Of a DNA stretch of 64,000 bases, positions 41,656-50,372 are shown piece after piece. Below the pieces are notes generated by a model. It had not been told where the DNA came from. It ran no database searches and saw only the letters and a program-made list of their open reading frames with translations. Both the position numbers and the translations under genes were made by a program. This stretch comes from Microbacterium sp. APC 3901 (GTDB taxonomy: Bacteria; Actinomycetota; Actinomycetes; Actinomycetales; Microbacteriaceae), in contig NZ_JASDCU010000001.1 of NCBI RefSeq assembly GCF_030407765.1, positions 1-64,000 on the forward strand, read 5' to 3'. How positions within the stretch are numbered: the stretch's first letter is position 1; each line of letters starts with the position of its first letter.

Positions 41656-42684
41656 CACCATCGCCTCGCCGAGGGGCGTGCGCAGATGCAGCATCCTCGC
41701 GCCGTCGCGTTCGCTCGAGACCAGGCCGGCGTCGCGCAGCACGGTGAGGTGATGGGATGCCGTCGACACGGCGATCCCGGCATCCTGAGCCACCTGTGAG
41801 GTGGTGCGGGCGACGCCGGCCTCGAGCAGGATCGTCGCGCGCGCCGGGCCGATGAGGGCGCCGAGTGACGCGGCGATCTCGCTCGCGTCGCGGGACCAGC
41901 CGGCGGTCACGCCCCGCGCGGGATAGAAGAGCGTCGGCTGGGCCGGCGGTTCGGTGAGCACCATGCATCCCCACGACGACATCACCGACGGCACGAGCAC
42001 CAGTCCGCTGCCGTGGCAGTCGACGAGCTCGCTGTGGCGGCGAAGCGAGACGCGCACGGCTCCGTCTCCCCAGCTGACCGTCGGATGCAGCCCACCCGCC
42101 ATCGCTCTGATCCCCGAGGTGGCGATCACCCTCGACCGCACGGCGATGTCCGATCGCAGCAGGCGTTCGAGTTGCGGCCAGACAGGAGCGAGCGCGGCAT
42201 CCCACACCTCCGACCATGCGTCGGCGATGATCTCGCGGGCACGGGCCGGCTGCTCCTGCATCTCGCGCAGCGCCCGCTGGCGGGATCCCGACGAGCGGAT
42301 CACCATCTTGCCGAAGTCGACCCGCATCGGGTCCAGCGGCGTGATGCGCAGCGCCGCGAGCTCTGCCTCCGGCGTCATGTCCCACCCCGGCGCCGCCGTG
42401 AGGAAGTCGGGCATATACCCGTCGTCGCCGATCACCGCGGCGAGCAGCGGGAAGCTCTCCCGCGGAAGTCGATCGCGCACCGCGCGCAGCCACCCCCACT
42501 GCAGCGGGTGCTGCTCCGGGCGCAGCAGCACCCGCACGGCGTGTGCGAGCTCGTGGCCGGGGGAGATGCCGAAGCGCACCGACTGGATGTCGCCGGGGCT
42601 GAGGTGGAACTCGACGCGGTGGTCGGGGTGCTCGATGCCTTCGACCGGCGTCTCAGGTCGATCTCCGCTTGAGTTTCGAGCCAC
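41641..42684 (-). CDS. DUF5937/ArsR-type regulator
   Basis: A protein of 347 residues. The N-terminal part (from HRVEFHLSPGDIQSVRFGIS) is the DUF5937 domain, with no clear catalytic motif; the C-terminal 70 residues are an ArsR-type winged helix (TTSQVAQDAGIAVSTASHHL and then TVLRDAGLVSSERDGARM). This DNA-binding-at-the-C-terminus layout is typical of actinobacterial DUF5937 proteins. TAGAGT six bases before the GTG suggests a leaderless transcript. The divergent cupin gene, 46 bp away, is the nearest target. Confidence 0.85.
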   Translation of the reverse strand: MARNSSGDRPETPVEGIEHPDHRVEFHLSPGDIQSVRFGISPGHELAHAVRVLLRPEQHPLQWGWLRAVRDRLPRESFPLLAAVIGDDGYMPDFLTAAPGWDMTPEAELAALRITPLDPMRVDFGKMVIRSSGSRQRALREMQEQPARAREIIADAWSEVWDAALAPVWPQLERLLRSDIAVRSRVIATSGIRAMAGGLHPTVSWGDGAVRVSLRRHSELVDCHGSGLVLVPSVMSSWGCMVLTEPPAQPTLFYPARGVTAGWSRDASEIAASLGALIGPARATILLEAGVARTTSQVAQDAGIAVSTASHHLTVLRDAGLVSSERDGARMLHLRTPLGEAMVGAVL

Positions 42685-42690
42685 ATCGAA

Positions 42691-42696
42691 ACTCTA
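42691..42696 (-). promoter_or_regulatory. -10 element TAGAGT of the DUF5937 gene
   Basis: TAGAGT on the minus strand, six bases before the GTG at 42684. Confidence 0.5.
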
Positions 42697-42729
42697 GGAC
42701 GAGCGCGGGCGCCTGTCGAGACTGGGCTC

Positions 42730-43093
42730 ATGAACAGCACGTCATCTGCTCTCGAAGCCGTCACCGCAGTGGACATCCGCATCGGCACCGGACGCAGCCG
42801 CAGGTTCGTCGGGGCGGATCACGGTGCGGGGCATCTCGTACTTCTACGTCGAGAATCAGCCGGGCGAGGGTCCGGGTCTGCACTGGCATCCTTACCCCGA
42901 GACCTGGGTGGTGCTCGAAGGCACGGCACGGATCACGGTCGGCGATGAGACGATCGTCGCCTCGGCAGGCGACACCGCGACAGGCCCGGCCTTCGTGGCA
43001 CACTGCTTCACGAACGTCGGCGAAGCGACGCTGCGCATCATCGGCATCCATGCGTCGGCGACGATCATCCAGACCTTCCTCTCCGACGACTGA
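42730..43093 (+). pseudogene. Cupin-domain protein broken by a frameshift
   Basis: The first frame starts at the ATG at 42730 (MNSTSSALEAVTAVDIRIGT) and reads through GADHGAG before losing sense. The cupin continues one base out of frame as GISYFYVENQPGEGPGLHWH with HPYPETWVVLEG, the usual HxHxxxxE metal motif. Removing one G of the GGGG run at 42828-42831 joins the two into a normal small cupin. The lesion is therefore a +1 insertion or a base-calling error. A GTG at 42824 could restart translation and give an 89-residue protein that lacks the first strands. It is divergent from the DUF5937 regulator. Confidence 0.75.
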
Positions 43094-43117
43094 ACCACCA
43101 CGCACACAGGAGCATCC

Positions 43118-43408
43118 GTGTCCTTCCAGGCATACCTCGACAAGGTCGAGACCCAGACCGGCCTCACCCCTCGCCAGTTCATCGAACTCGCCAAGGAACA
43201 GGGGTTCGACGAGACCACGAAATCGACCGTCGTGCTCAACTGGCTCAAGCAGGACTACAGTCTCGGCCACGGTCACGCGCAGGCGATGGTGCACGTGATC
43301 CTCAAGGGGCCGAAGATCAGTGACAAGCACGTCGGCAAGGGCGGAGCGCACGGCGATGTGTCGGACACCCTCTGGCTCGACGGCAAGGACAGCAACCCCG
43401 ACCGCTGA
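43118..43408 (+). CDS. DUF4287-family protein
   Basis: A small protein of 96 residues. MSFQAYLDKVETQTGLTPRQ and LNWLKQDYSLGHGHAQAMVHV are the typical stretches of this family, a helical domain of unknown function common in Gram-positive and actinobacterial genomes. The GTG start has GGAGC a few bases upstream. It follows the cupin gene by 24 bases and is probably cotranscribed with it. The last 25 residues are charged and disordered. Confidence 0.85.
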   Translation: MSFQAYLDKVETQTGLTPRQFIELAKEQGFDETTKSTVVLNWLKQDYSLGHGHAQAMVHVILKGPKISDKHVGKGGAHGDVSDTLWLDGKDSNPDR

Positions 43409-43440
43409 CCCGCTTCGCGGGAGTCCATCGGTGCCCCCAG

Positions 43441-43446
43441 TAGGAT
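43441..43446 (+). promoter_or_regulatory. -10 element TAGGAT of menA
   Basis: TAGGAT ends seven bases before the GTG at 43454. Confidence 0.5.
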
Positions 43447-43453
43447 TCCCTGC

Positions 43454-44431
43454 GTGGCAGCATCCTCGAAGCGCAAGAAGAACCAGCCCCGGGTGAGCGG
43501 CAATCCCGCGAAGCGGGCGAGCGGCAACCCGGCGAGCCAGGCCGTCATCGACGCGGGGCCCGTGACCGTCGGCGACTGGATCGGGGCCGCCCGTCTGCGC
43601 ACCCTTCCGCTCGCCGTCGCCCCGGTCGTCATCGGCACCGGGGCCGCACGCAGCACGGGGCCGGAGTTCCACTGGGTCATCGCGCTGGCATGCCTCGCGG
43701 TCGCCGTGCTGCTGCAGATCGGCGTCAACTTCGCGAACGACTACAGCGACGGCATCCGCGGCACGGACGCCGTGCGCGTGGGGCCCGCCCGCCTCACGGC
43801 ATCCGGCCGGGTGAAGCCCCGAACCGTGCTCGTCGCGGCGCTCGTCTTCTTCGCGCTCGCCGCGGCGGTCGGCGTCGCCATCGTGATCCGCACCGAGCAG
43901 TGGTGGATGCTGGCGGTCGGTGCAGCCTGCATCGTCGCCGCCTGGTTCTACACCGGCGGCAAGCGCCCGTACGGCTACAACGCGCTCGGCGAGGTGTTCG
44001 TCTTCATCTTCTTCGGGCTCGTCGCGACCCTCGGCACCACGTGGGTGCAGATCTTCGAGCTGCCTCAGCAGGCCTGGCTCGGGGCGATCGCCGCAGGTCT
44101 CTTCGCGTGCGCGGTCCTGCTCGCCAACAACCTCCGCGACATCGATCAGGATCGCGTGGTCGGCAAACGCACCCTGACGGTGCTGATCGGCAAGCGGGCG
44201 ACCCAGGTGCTGTTCACCCTGTTCGTGCTCGTGCCCTTCGGCATCCTGGTGCTCATCGCGCTGCTGTACCCGATCGCGTGGATCGGCCTGCTCGCGCTGC
44301 TCGCCGGACTCCCGGCCATTCTCATCGTCTGGACCTACCGGCAGGCGAAGGAGCTGGTCACGGCCCTGGCTCTGACGTCGCTGACTGCACTGCTCTATGC
44401 CGGGGCGTTCTTCTGGGCGCTCTCCGGCTGA
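43454..44431 (+). CDS. menA: 1,4-dihydroxy-2-naphthoate polyprenyltransferase
   Basis: A membrane prenyltransferase of 325 residues that attaches the isoprenoid chain in menaquinone synthesis. The first Asp-rich site is in NFANDYSDG and the second in NNLRDIDQDRVVGKRTL; eight to nine hydrophobic segments follow the pattern of the UbiA family. The N-terminus has an unusual basic extension of about 35 residues with a duplicated SGNPAKRASGNPAS. menD begins near 63.4 kb, so the menaquinone genes are separated by the sialate locus and other genes. Confidence 0.92.
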   Translation: MAASSKRKKNQPRVSGNPAKRASGNPASQAVIDAGPVTVGDWIGAARLRTLPLAVAPVVIGTGAARSTGPEFHWVIALACLAVAVLLQIGVNFANDYSDGIRGTDAVRVGPARLTASGRVKPRTVLVAALVFFALAAAVGVAIVIRTEQWWMLAVGAACIVAAWFYTGGKRPYGYNALGEVFVFIFFGLVATLGTTWVQIFELPQQAWLGAIAAGLFACAVLLANNLRDIDQDRVVGKRTLTVLIGKRATQVLFTLFVLVPFGILVLIALLYPIAWIGLLALLAGLPAILIVWTYRQAKELVTALALTSLTALLYAGAFFWALSG

Positions 44432-44453
44432 ACCGGCGGCGAGCCGGATCCGG

Positions 44454-44756
44454 TCAGTCCTCGCGGCGCGTGGTGCTGCCGGCCTCGCCGGCGACGGCCT
44501 CGTCTTCGGCATCCGCATCGGCCTGCTCGGCAGAACTGCGGCCTGAGCGGCGCTCGACGATCCGCGCTGAGGCGTCGGTGAGGGGTCGGCGCAGGAACAG
44601 CATCGAGATGCTCATGCCGATGAGGGCGGCGAAGATCGCGGCGAGCCACCAGTACTCGCGGAAGATCGGGAAGAAGAACCACATGATCGCGAGCGGCACG
44701 AGGAAGGCCAGCAGGCGCAGCACGGTGTAGACGAGGAAAGGTGCACGGTTCTTCAC
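44454..44756 (-). CDS. DUF4229-family membrane protein
   Basis: A small protein of 100 residues with two hydrophobic helices (APFLVYTVLRLLAFLVPLAI and WWLAAIFAALIGMSISMLFL), the RRPLTDASARI stretch typical of DUF4229, and an acidic C-terminal tail. The family is found next to menA in many actinobacteria, which suggests a link with respiratory quinones. TAGACT six bases before the GTG indicates a leaderless transcript. It converges on menA. Confidence 0.85.
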   Translation of the reverse strand: MKNRAPFLVYTVLRLLAFLVPLAIMWFFFPIFREYWWLAAIFAALIGMSISMLFLRRPLTDASARIVERRSGRSSAEQADADAEDEAVAGEAGSTTRRED

Positions 44757-44762
44757 CCGGAC

Positions 44763-44768
44763 AGTCTA
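44763..44768 (-). promoter_or_regulatory. -10 element TAGACT of the DUF4229 gene
   Basis: TAGACT on the minus strand, six bases before the GTG at 44756. Confidence 0.55.
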
Positions 44769-44793
44769 CGTTCGCGAGCTGAGGGGTCTGCTG

Positions 44794-45687
44794 TCAGCTG
44801 TCGAGGCCGAGAGCCTGCAGCGGGATGCCCCGCACGACGCGTTTCCAGGGGTGCTCGCCGAGCGACCACAGCAGTTTCGCGTCGAGGTCGAGGGCGAGGT
44901 CCTCGCAGCCGACCGGAAGCGGCATCCGATCGCGCACCAGGGCGTCGCGGGTGCCGGTCCACAGCGCGCCGGGGCGCATGCCGTCGGACTGCGAGATGAA
45001 GTGCCGGTCGCCCCAGCGCGCCGCACCCTGCATCTGCGTGATGCCGGGGCAGAAGCGCCCCTCTTCGCGGAAGCCGTCGTCATCGGAGTCTGGCACGGTG
45101 AACTCCGCAATCCGTCCCTTGTCGTCCTTCGCATATTCGCCGATGAGCACTCGTCGCAGGGGCGTGCCGTCGTCGTCGAACACGCGACCGAGGTACGAGC
45201 AGCGCAGCTCGATCGGGTGCACGCGCGTGCGCACGGCGACGAGCGCGGTGGCACGGAGCCCTCGGCCGCGCGCACCAGCGATGCGTCGTGCGTCGGCGCC
45301 CCGCACCCGGCGGATGTCGGCGAGGTCGAACTCCCAGATGCCGCGCCCGGTCGCCGCGACGAACAGCCGATCGTCGAACCAGGCGAGGCCGCCGGCGTGG
45401 ATCGGGGCGGGCTGCAGCTCACCGCCCTCGTCGACGGCGAGCAGCACGTCGAGATGACGAGAGCGCTCGAGGTCGACGAACGCGACGCGAGACGCCAGGT
45501 GGTGGCCGTCGAGCCGCTGGCGGAACCAGCTCACAGCGAGTGTCCGGCGCCCGTGCCACAGACCGAGGTCGATGCCCTGCGGATACCAGCGACGCGTCCA
45601 GGTGCGGGCGCTCAGCCACCGCAGGTCGACCGTGGTACGGCGCTTCTGGCGCACGGGGCGCCAGGTGGTTCCGAACGGCCAGAGCAT
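44794..45687 (-). CDS. Hypothetical protein, beta-propeller-like
   Basis: A soluble protein of 297 residues with no recognised domain. The sequence has regularly spaced W/F-D and G-D motifs (LAWFDDRLFVAATGRGIWEF, LRCSYLGRVFDDDG, AARWGDRHFISQSDG, LLWSLGEHPW) that resemble blades of a beta-propeller. There is no signal peptide. The codon use matches the neighbours, so it is a real gene. It is divergent from the glycosyltransferase of the sialate locus at 45839, and a link with that locus is possible but unsupported. The N-terminal 30 residues are basic, so a later start is possible. Confidence 0.7.
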   Translation of the reverse strand: MLWPFGTTWRPVRQKRRTTVDLRWLSARTWTRRWYPQGIDLGLWHGRRTLAVSWFRQRLDGHHLASRVAFVDLERSRHLDVLLAVDEGGELQPAPIHAGGLAWFDDRLFVAATGRGIWEFDLADIRRVRGADARRIAGARGRGLRATALVAVRTRVHPIELRCSYLGRVFDDDGTPLRRVLIGEYAKDDKGRIAEFTVPDSDDDGFREEGRFCPGITQMQGAARWGDRHFISQSDGMRPGALWTGTRDALVRDRMPLPVGCEDLALDLDAKLLWSLGEHPWKRVVRGIPLQALGLDS

Positions 45688-45838
45688 GCTCCCATCGTGG
45701 CCGAACGCCGGGTGAGGTGCGAATCCCGCAGTGGGCAGGGCGTCGACGGAGGTCGCGTCACCGCGTGTTCACCCGCCGTCCCCCGATCGGCAAGGAGCGC
45801 CTGAGAGCATTCCGAGACCGTCGACCCGGGGGAGTTCT

Positions 45839-46819
45839 GTGCGCACACCGCTCGTCACCGTCATCCTGCCCGCGAAGGACGCAGGCGCCTACATCGGCAC
45901 GACGCTCGAGACGCTGACGCGGCAGTTCGACGACCCCGCCTCGCTCAAGCTCGTGGCGATCGACGACGGCTCGCGCGACGACACCGGCACGCTGATGCGA
46001 CGATACGCCGAGCGGTTCTCGCACGCCGAGGTCATCGTCAATCCCCGGCCGAAGGGGCTGGCGAGCGCCCGCAACCAGGGGCTCGCGCATGTCGACGGCG
46101 ACGCGTTCTGCTTCCTCGACGGCGACGACTGGATGCAGCCCCAGCGGCTGTCAGTGCTGGCCCGGCGGCTGAACGAGCTCGGCTGCGACTTCCTCCGCAC
46201 CGACCACGTCACGGTGAAGGCGGGCGTGCGCACCCTCGTGCCGGCGCCGTACCCGTGGCGTGAGGGAGTCGGATCACCCCGTGAGGCGATCCTTCCCGAC
46301 AACGAGCCGACCATGGTCGATTACCCGTTCGCGTGGGCCGGGATCCTGCACCGTCGCCTGATCGACCAGGGACTCGCGGGTTTCACCCCCGGCCTCTTCA
46401 CCGCCGAGGACCGACCGTGGATCTGGCGACTGCATCTGCAGGCCCGATCGTTCGCCGTGGTCGACGCCCCGGCTCTGCTCTACCGCCGCGGGGTGTCGAC
46501 GTCGCTCACGCAGGTACGCGATCGGCGACAGCTCGACTTCGTGCACGCGATGGGTGAGGTGCTCGACATCGTCGATGCGGATGCCGAATCCGACCTGTTC
46601 CTGCCGAAGGCGGTGTGGAGCGTGATGGCGCTCTCCTCCCGTCATCTCGTGCGGTCGCGAAGGATGACCCCGTCGCTGCGCGGCGAGATGCGGGCCGGCA
46701 TCCGAGGACTGCTGGCGCGTCTGCCCGAGAGCGAGACGAGCGCGGTGCTGTCACGCCTCGACGGGCCGCGGCGCCGGGTACTCGCTCCGCTGCTGCGCAC
46801 GGTCGGACGTGCGGCATGA
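45839..46819 (+). CDS. Family 2 glycosyltransferase
   Basis: A GT-A-fold glycosyltransferase of 326 residues. VTVILPAKDAGAYIGTTLE is the N-terminal nucleotide-binding strand, VAIDDGSRDDT the UDP-binding DDGS region, and CFLDGDDW the DxD metal site. The C-terminal third is helical and may contact a partner protein. The GTG has GGGGGAG upstream. Its stop overlaps the start of the polysialyltransferase-like gene (ATGA), so it is the first gene of the nonulosonic-acid locus. It probably adds the primer or a repeat-unit sugar. Confidence 0.88.
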   Translation: MRTPLVTVILPAKDAGAYIGTTLETLTRQFDDPASLKLVAIDDGSRDDTGTLMRRYAERFSHAEVIVNPRPKGLASARNQGLAHVDGDAFCFLDGDDWMQPQRLSVLARRLNELGCDFLRTDHVTVKAGVRTLVPAPYPWREGVGSPREAILPDNEPTMVDYPFAWAGILHRRLIDQGLAGFTPGLFTAEDRPWIWRLHLQARSFAVVDAPALLYRRGVSTSLTQVRDRRQLDFVHAMGEVLDIVDADAESDLFLPKAVWSVMALSSRHLVRSRRMTPSLRGEMRAGIRGLLARLPESETSAVLSRLDGPRRRVLAPLLRTVGRAA

Positions 46820-48174
46820 CCCAGCTCTTCGCGGTGCACAGCGCCTATGGGCTCGCCACCGCGGCCGCCGCGCTCGACGGCGGCATGCTCGGCGACCACG
46901 GCGAGCGCATCCTCGTTCCCTTCGTGTCATCGCGAGTGCCCGAGACATCGATGAGCATCGCCTCCGACCCCGCGCTGGCGAGCCTGCGCGACAGGTTCGA
47001 GCGCGTCGAAGATCTCGACGCGCTGCTCGGCCCCCTGCATCCGACCGCGTGGAAGCCTCATGCCGCTGACCTGCCGCTGCTGCGCCGACTGCTGATCAGG
47101 GCCTGGAGCATCGACGTCGGCGACCTCGAACTGCTCGTGCAGAGCCCGCAGGTCGCCCCGGCACGCACCCTGATGCAGCTGTTCCCTCACGCGCGGCTCA
47201 CGATCATCGGCGACGGGCTGATGACGTACGCGCCCATGCGGGTGCGGATGCCGCACACGGTGACCGCTCGGATCGGTCGCGTCGTGCACGTCGACGTGGT
47301 GCCCGGGGTGACGCCGTTGGTGGGTGCGCCCACGGCGAGGCCCGTGCCGGTCTCGCCCGACCTGTTCCGCTCGGTGCTCGCCGAGACCGCTGCGGCGGTG
47401 GACGACACGGCCGAGCTCGAGAGTGCTCTCGGCGGTGAGCCGACCGTGCTCGTGCTCGGCCAGTACCTGTCGGCTCTGGGCCTCGTCAGCGAGAGCGAGG
47501 AGATCGCGCTGCAGAAGGAGATGATCGACCGCGCGGCGAGCCGGCGACCGCAGCACATCGTCTTCAAGCCGCACCCCTCCGCTCCGCCCCGGCTGAGCGA
47601 CGCTCTGCGAGACCGGGCGCGGGTGCACGGCATCGACTTCCGCGAGTACCGCGGCGCGCTCGCCGCAGAGGTGCTGGCCGAACGACTCGATGCGACAGCC
47701 GTCATCGCCGGTTTCTCCACCGCTCTGCCGACCGTGCGGGCGCTGTTCGGCCGTGAGATCGATGCGGTCGGGGCCGGCACCGTGCTGGCGAGGCTGACTC
47801 CGTATGAGAACAGCAATCGGGTGCCGGCGACGATCGTCGATGCGCTGACCCGGGCTGACTCTCCCCATCGCGACCCCGAGCGCATGCAGCTGCTGATCGA
47901 CGCGGTCGGCTATGCCATGCAGCCCGTCGTCGCCGGGCACCTCCGCGGTCGCGCCGAGCAGCTGCTCGCCGGCATCCGTCCCGCTGACCGAGATCGGTAC
48001 TTCGCCCCCGAGCGGCTGGCCGAGCTGCGACTTCCCGGAGCCCCGCGCGAGACGGCGGTGCGTCGTGTGCTGCGCCCTGTGGGTGGCATCGGCCGGGTGG
48101 AGCAGGCGAGGCTCACGGTGCTCGCAGCGCGGCGCAGACTCGCACGTGCGTGGCGGGTGCTCAGAGGGCGATGA
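46816..48174 (+). CDS. Polysialyltransferase-like protein (POLYST family)
   Basis: A protein of 452 residues related to the alpha-2,8-polysialyltransferase family of bacterial capsule loci (GT-B fold). The N-terminal segment QLFAVHSAYGLATAAAALD is typical of these proteins; the C-terminal fold has the HP motif in HIVFKPHPSAPP and a Ser/Thr-rich loop AVIAGFSTALP that bind CMP-sialate in known members. It overlaps the GT2 gene by four bases and is followed by the CMP-sialate synthetase, so substrate supply and transfer are encoded together. Whether it polymerises or adds single residues is not known. The C-terminal 40 residues are basic, which may attach it to the membrane. Confidence 0.82.
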   Translation: MTQLFAVHSAYGLATAAAALDGGMLGDHGERILVPFVSSRVPETSMSIASDPALASLRDRFERVEDLDALLGPLHPTAWKPHAADLPLLRRLLIRAWSIDVGDLELLVQSPQVAPARTLMQLFPHARLTIIGDGLMTYAPMRVRMPHTVTARIGRVVHVDVVPGVTPLVGAPTARPVPVSPDLFRSVLAETAAAVDDTAELESALGGEPTVLVLGQYLSALGLVSESEEIALQKEMIDRAASRRPQHIVFKPHPSAPPRLSDALRDRARVHGIDFREYRGALAAEVLAERLDATAVIAGFSTALPTVRALFGREIDAVGAGTVLARLTPYENSNRVPATIVDALTRADSPHRDPERMQLLIDAVGYAMQPVVAGHLRGRAEQLLAGIRPADRDRYFAPERLAELRLPGAPRETAVRRVLRPVGGIGRVEQARLTVLAARRRLARAWRVLRGR

Positions 48175-48205
48175 CGACGACCATGACGACGATGGGGCGA
48201 GGGAC

Positions 48206-49414
48206 ATGACCGCAGAACACCGGAGGACGGAAGCAGGCAGGGTCGTCGCGATCATCCCGGCGCGAGGCGGATCGAAGGGCGTGCCGCGCAAGAATCTTCG
48301 ACGCGTCGGCGGAGTGCCGCTCGTCGAACGCGCCGTGCGCACCGCATCCGAGACCGACGGCATCGACCTCGTGGTCGTCTCGACCGACGACGACGAGATC
48401 GCCGCGGTGAGCGAGGCCGCAGGGGCGCGAGTCGTGCGACGACCGGCCGAGATCTCCGGCGACACGGCCTCGTCGGAGTCCGCGGTCCTGCATGCGCTCG
48501 ACGTGCTCGATGCCGAGGGGGAGTCGGCCGATGTGGTGGCCTTCCTGCAGGCGACGTCGCCGTTCATCACGAGGGACGCGCTGTCGGGTGCGGTGCGCGA
48601 GGTGCGCGAGCGCAGAGCCGACAGCATGTTCGCGGCTCACGAGACCTACGGGTTCCTGTGGTCGCGCGGCGACGCCGGGCAGCCGAGCGGGGCAGGGCGG
48701 ACGGATGCCGACGCGGCCGTCGCACTCAACCACGATGCCGCGCATCGTCCTCGGCGGCAGGACCGCGAGCCGCACTTCCTCGAGACGGGGGCGTTCTATG
48801 TGTTCCGGGCGGACGGCTTCCGTGCGGCGAGGCATCGGTTCTTCGGTCGGGTCCGCATCGCCGAGGTGCCGGAGTGGACGGCGATCGAGATCGACGACGA
48901 GCAGCAGCTCCGCATCGCCCGCGCACTCGCAGCCCTCCACGAGAGCCCTGAGCGGGTGCCGGTGCGAGCGATCGTCACCGACTTCGACGGGGTGCACACC
49001 GACGACACCGCGACCGTCGACGCCGACGGTGTCGAACGGGTGCGGGTGAGCCGTGAGGACGGCATGGGGGTGTCGCTGCTGCGGCGTGCCGGCATCCCGA
49101 TGCTCATCCTCTCGACCGAGGTCAACGCGGTCGTGCGGGCTCGGGCAGAGAAGCTCCGCGTTCCCGTCCTGCACGGCATCGACGACAAGGAGTCGGCGCT
49201 GCGAGGGTGGGCGGAAGAGGTCGGCATCCCTCTCGCCGACATCGCGTACCTCGGCAACGACGTCAACGACCTCCCGGCCCTGCGCATCGTCGGCTGGCCC
49301 GTGGCGGTGGCCGATGCGCATCCGCTCGTGCTCGAGGCGGCCCGTGTCGTGCTCAGCCGCCGCGGCGGCCACGGCGCCGTCCGGGAACTGATCGAACGGG
49401 TGTTGCCGGCCTGA
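48206..49414 (+). CDS. neuA: CMP-sialate synthetase fused to KdsC-type phosphatase
   Basis: A two-domain enzyme of 402 residues. The N-terminal domain (about 10-240) activates a nonulosonic acid with CTP: IIPARGGSKGVPRKNL is the nucleotide-binding signature and LETGAFYVF a substrate-site segment. The C-terminal domain (about 250-402) is a HAD phosphatase of the KdsC type: VTDFDGVHTDD holds the nucleophile, ILSTEV the second motif and GNDVNDLPAL the acidic motif. Such fusions suggest that a 9-phosphate made by the synthase is dephosphorylated and then activated by the same protein. Two short direct repeats (ATGACGACGA) precede the ATG. neuB follows 85 bp later. Confidence 0.88.
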   Translation: MTAEHRRTEAGRVVAIIPARGGSKGVPRKNLRRVGGVPLVERAVRTASETDGIDLVVVSTDDDEIAAVSEAAGARVVRRPAEISGDTASSESAVLHALDVLDAEGESADVVAFLQATSPFITRDALSGAVREVRERRADSMFAAHETYGFLWSRGDAGQPSGAGRTDADAAVALNHDAAHRPRRQDREPHFLETGAFYVFRADGFRAARHRFFGRVRIAEVPEWTAIEIDDEQQLRIARALAALHESPERVPVRAIVTDFDGVHTDDTATVDADGVERVRVSREDGMGVSLLRRAGIPMLILSTEVNAVVRARAEKLRVPVLHGIDDKESALRGWAEEVGIPLADIAYLGNDVNDLPALRIVGWPVAVADAHPLVLEAARVVLSRRGGHGAVRELIERVLPA

Positions 49415-49499
49415 CCGGTGCCGGTAACCCTCCTGTCGTGCGGCGTTCACTCTCGGCGCGTACTCAGAGGAGAAGGCCATTTCGACGACCGGAGGAACC

Positions 49500-50372
49500 A
49501 TGACTGTCAGCATCGGCTCACGCGTGATCGGCGGCGGCCACCCGGCCTATGTCATCGCGGAGGTCGGCCTCAACCACAACGGGGACGTCGACATCGCCAA
49601 GCGTCTGATCGACGTCGCGGCGAAGGCGGGTGCCGACGCCGTGAAGTTCCAGAAGCGCACCCCCGAGATCTCGACCCCCGAGCACATGCGCGATGTTCCG
49701 CGCGAGACGCCGTGGGGCACCATGAGCTACCTCGACTACCGCCGCCGCGTCGAGTTCGGCCGCGACGACTACATCGCCATCGGCGACCACGCCACGATGC
49801 TCGGCCTCGACTGGTTCGCCTCCCCCTGGGATGTGCCGAGCGTCGACTTCCTCGAAGACCTCAACGTCGTGGCCCACAAGGTGGCCTCGGCCAGCCTCAC
49901 CGACACCGAGCTGCTCGTCGCCCTCCGCGAGACCGGCAAGCCGATCATCCTCTCGACCGGCATGTCGACGATCGAGCAGATCGACCGCGCGCTCGCCACG
50001 CTCGGCACCGACCGCGTCGTGCTCATGCACGCCACGTCGACCTACCCGCTCGAGCCCGAAGAGGCCAACCTCCGCGCGATCGCCACGCTGCGCGACCGCT
50101 ACCCCGGAGTGCCGGTCGGCTACTCGGGCCACGAGCGCGGTCTGCAGATCTCTCTCGCCGCCGTCGCGATCGGCGCGGTCGCGGTCGAACGCCACATCAC
50201 GCTCGACCGCACGATGTGGGGATCCGACCACGCGGCATCCCTCGAACCCACCGGCCTCGAGCACCTGGTGCGCGACATCCGCGTGATCGAGACGGCTCTG
50301 GGCGACGGCGTCAAGCGCGTGTTCGACAGCGAGCGTGCGCCCATGGCGAAGCTGCGTCGCATCTCGGCATGA
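49500..50372 (+). CDS. neuB: Nonulosonic acid synthase, lacking the SAF domain
   Basis: A TIM-barrel synthase of 290 residues that condenses a hexosamine-type substrate with phosphoenolpyruvate. AEVGLNHNGD, VKFQKRTPE, STGMSTIEQID, MHATSTYP, GYSGHERG and VERHITLDRTMWGSDHA are all present, so the catalytic barrel is complete. Most NeuB proteins are about 340-350 residues and carry a C-terminal SAF (antifreeze-like) domain that reaches into the partner's active site; here the chain ends just after the barrel. GACCGGAGGAACC is a strong ribosome site. The stop overlaps the next gene's start (ATGA). Confidence 0.9.
   Translation: MTVSIGSRVIGGGHPAYVIAEVGLNHNGDVDIAKRLIDVAAKAGADAVKFQKRTPEISTPEHMRDVPRETPWGTMSYLDYRRRVEFGRDDYIAIGDHATMLGLDWFASPWDVPSVDFLEDLNVVAHKVASASLTDTELLVALRETGKPIILSTGMSTIEQIDRALATLGTDRVVLMHATSTYPLEPEEANLRAIATLRDRYPGVPVGYSGHERGLQISLAAVAIGAVAVERHITLDRTMWGSDHAASLEPTGLEHLVRDIRVIETALGDGVKRVFDSERAPMAKLRRISA

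Noticed and set aside
42761-44518. 585-codon minus-strand open frame
   Set aside because: Antisense to menA, the DUF4287 gene and the cupin; no domain motif.
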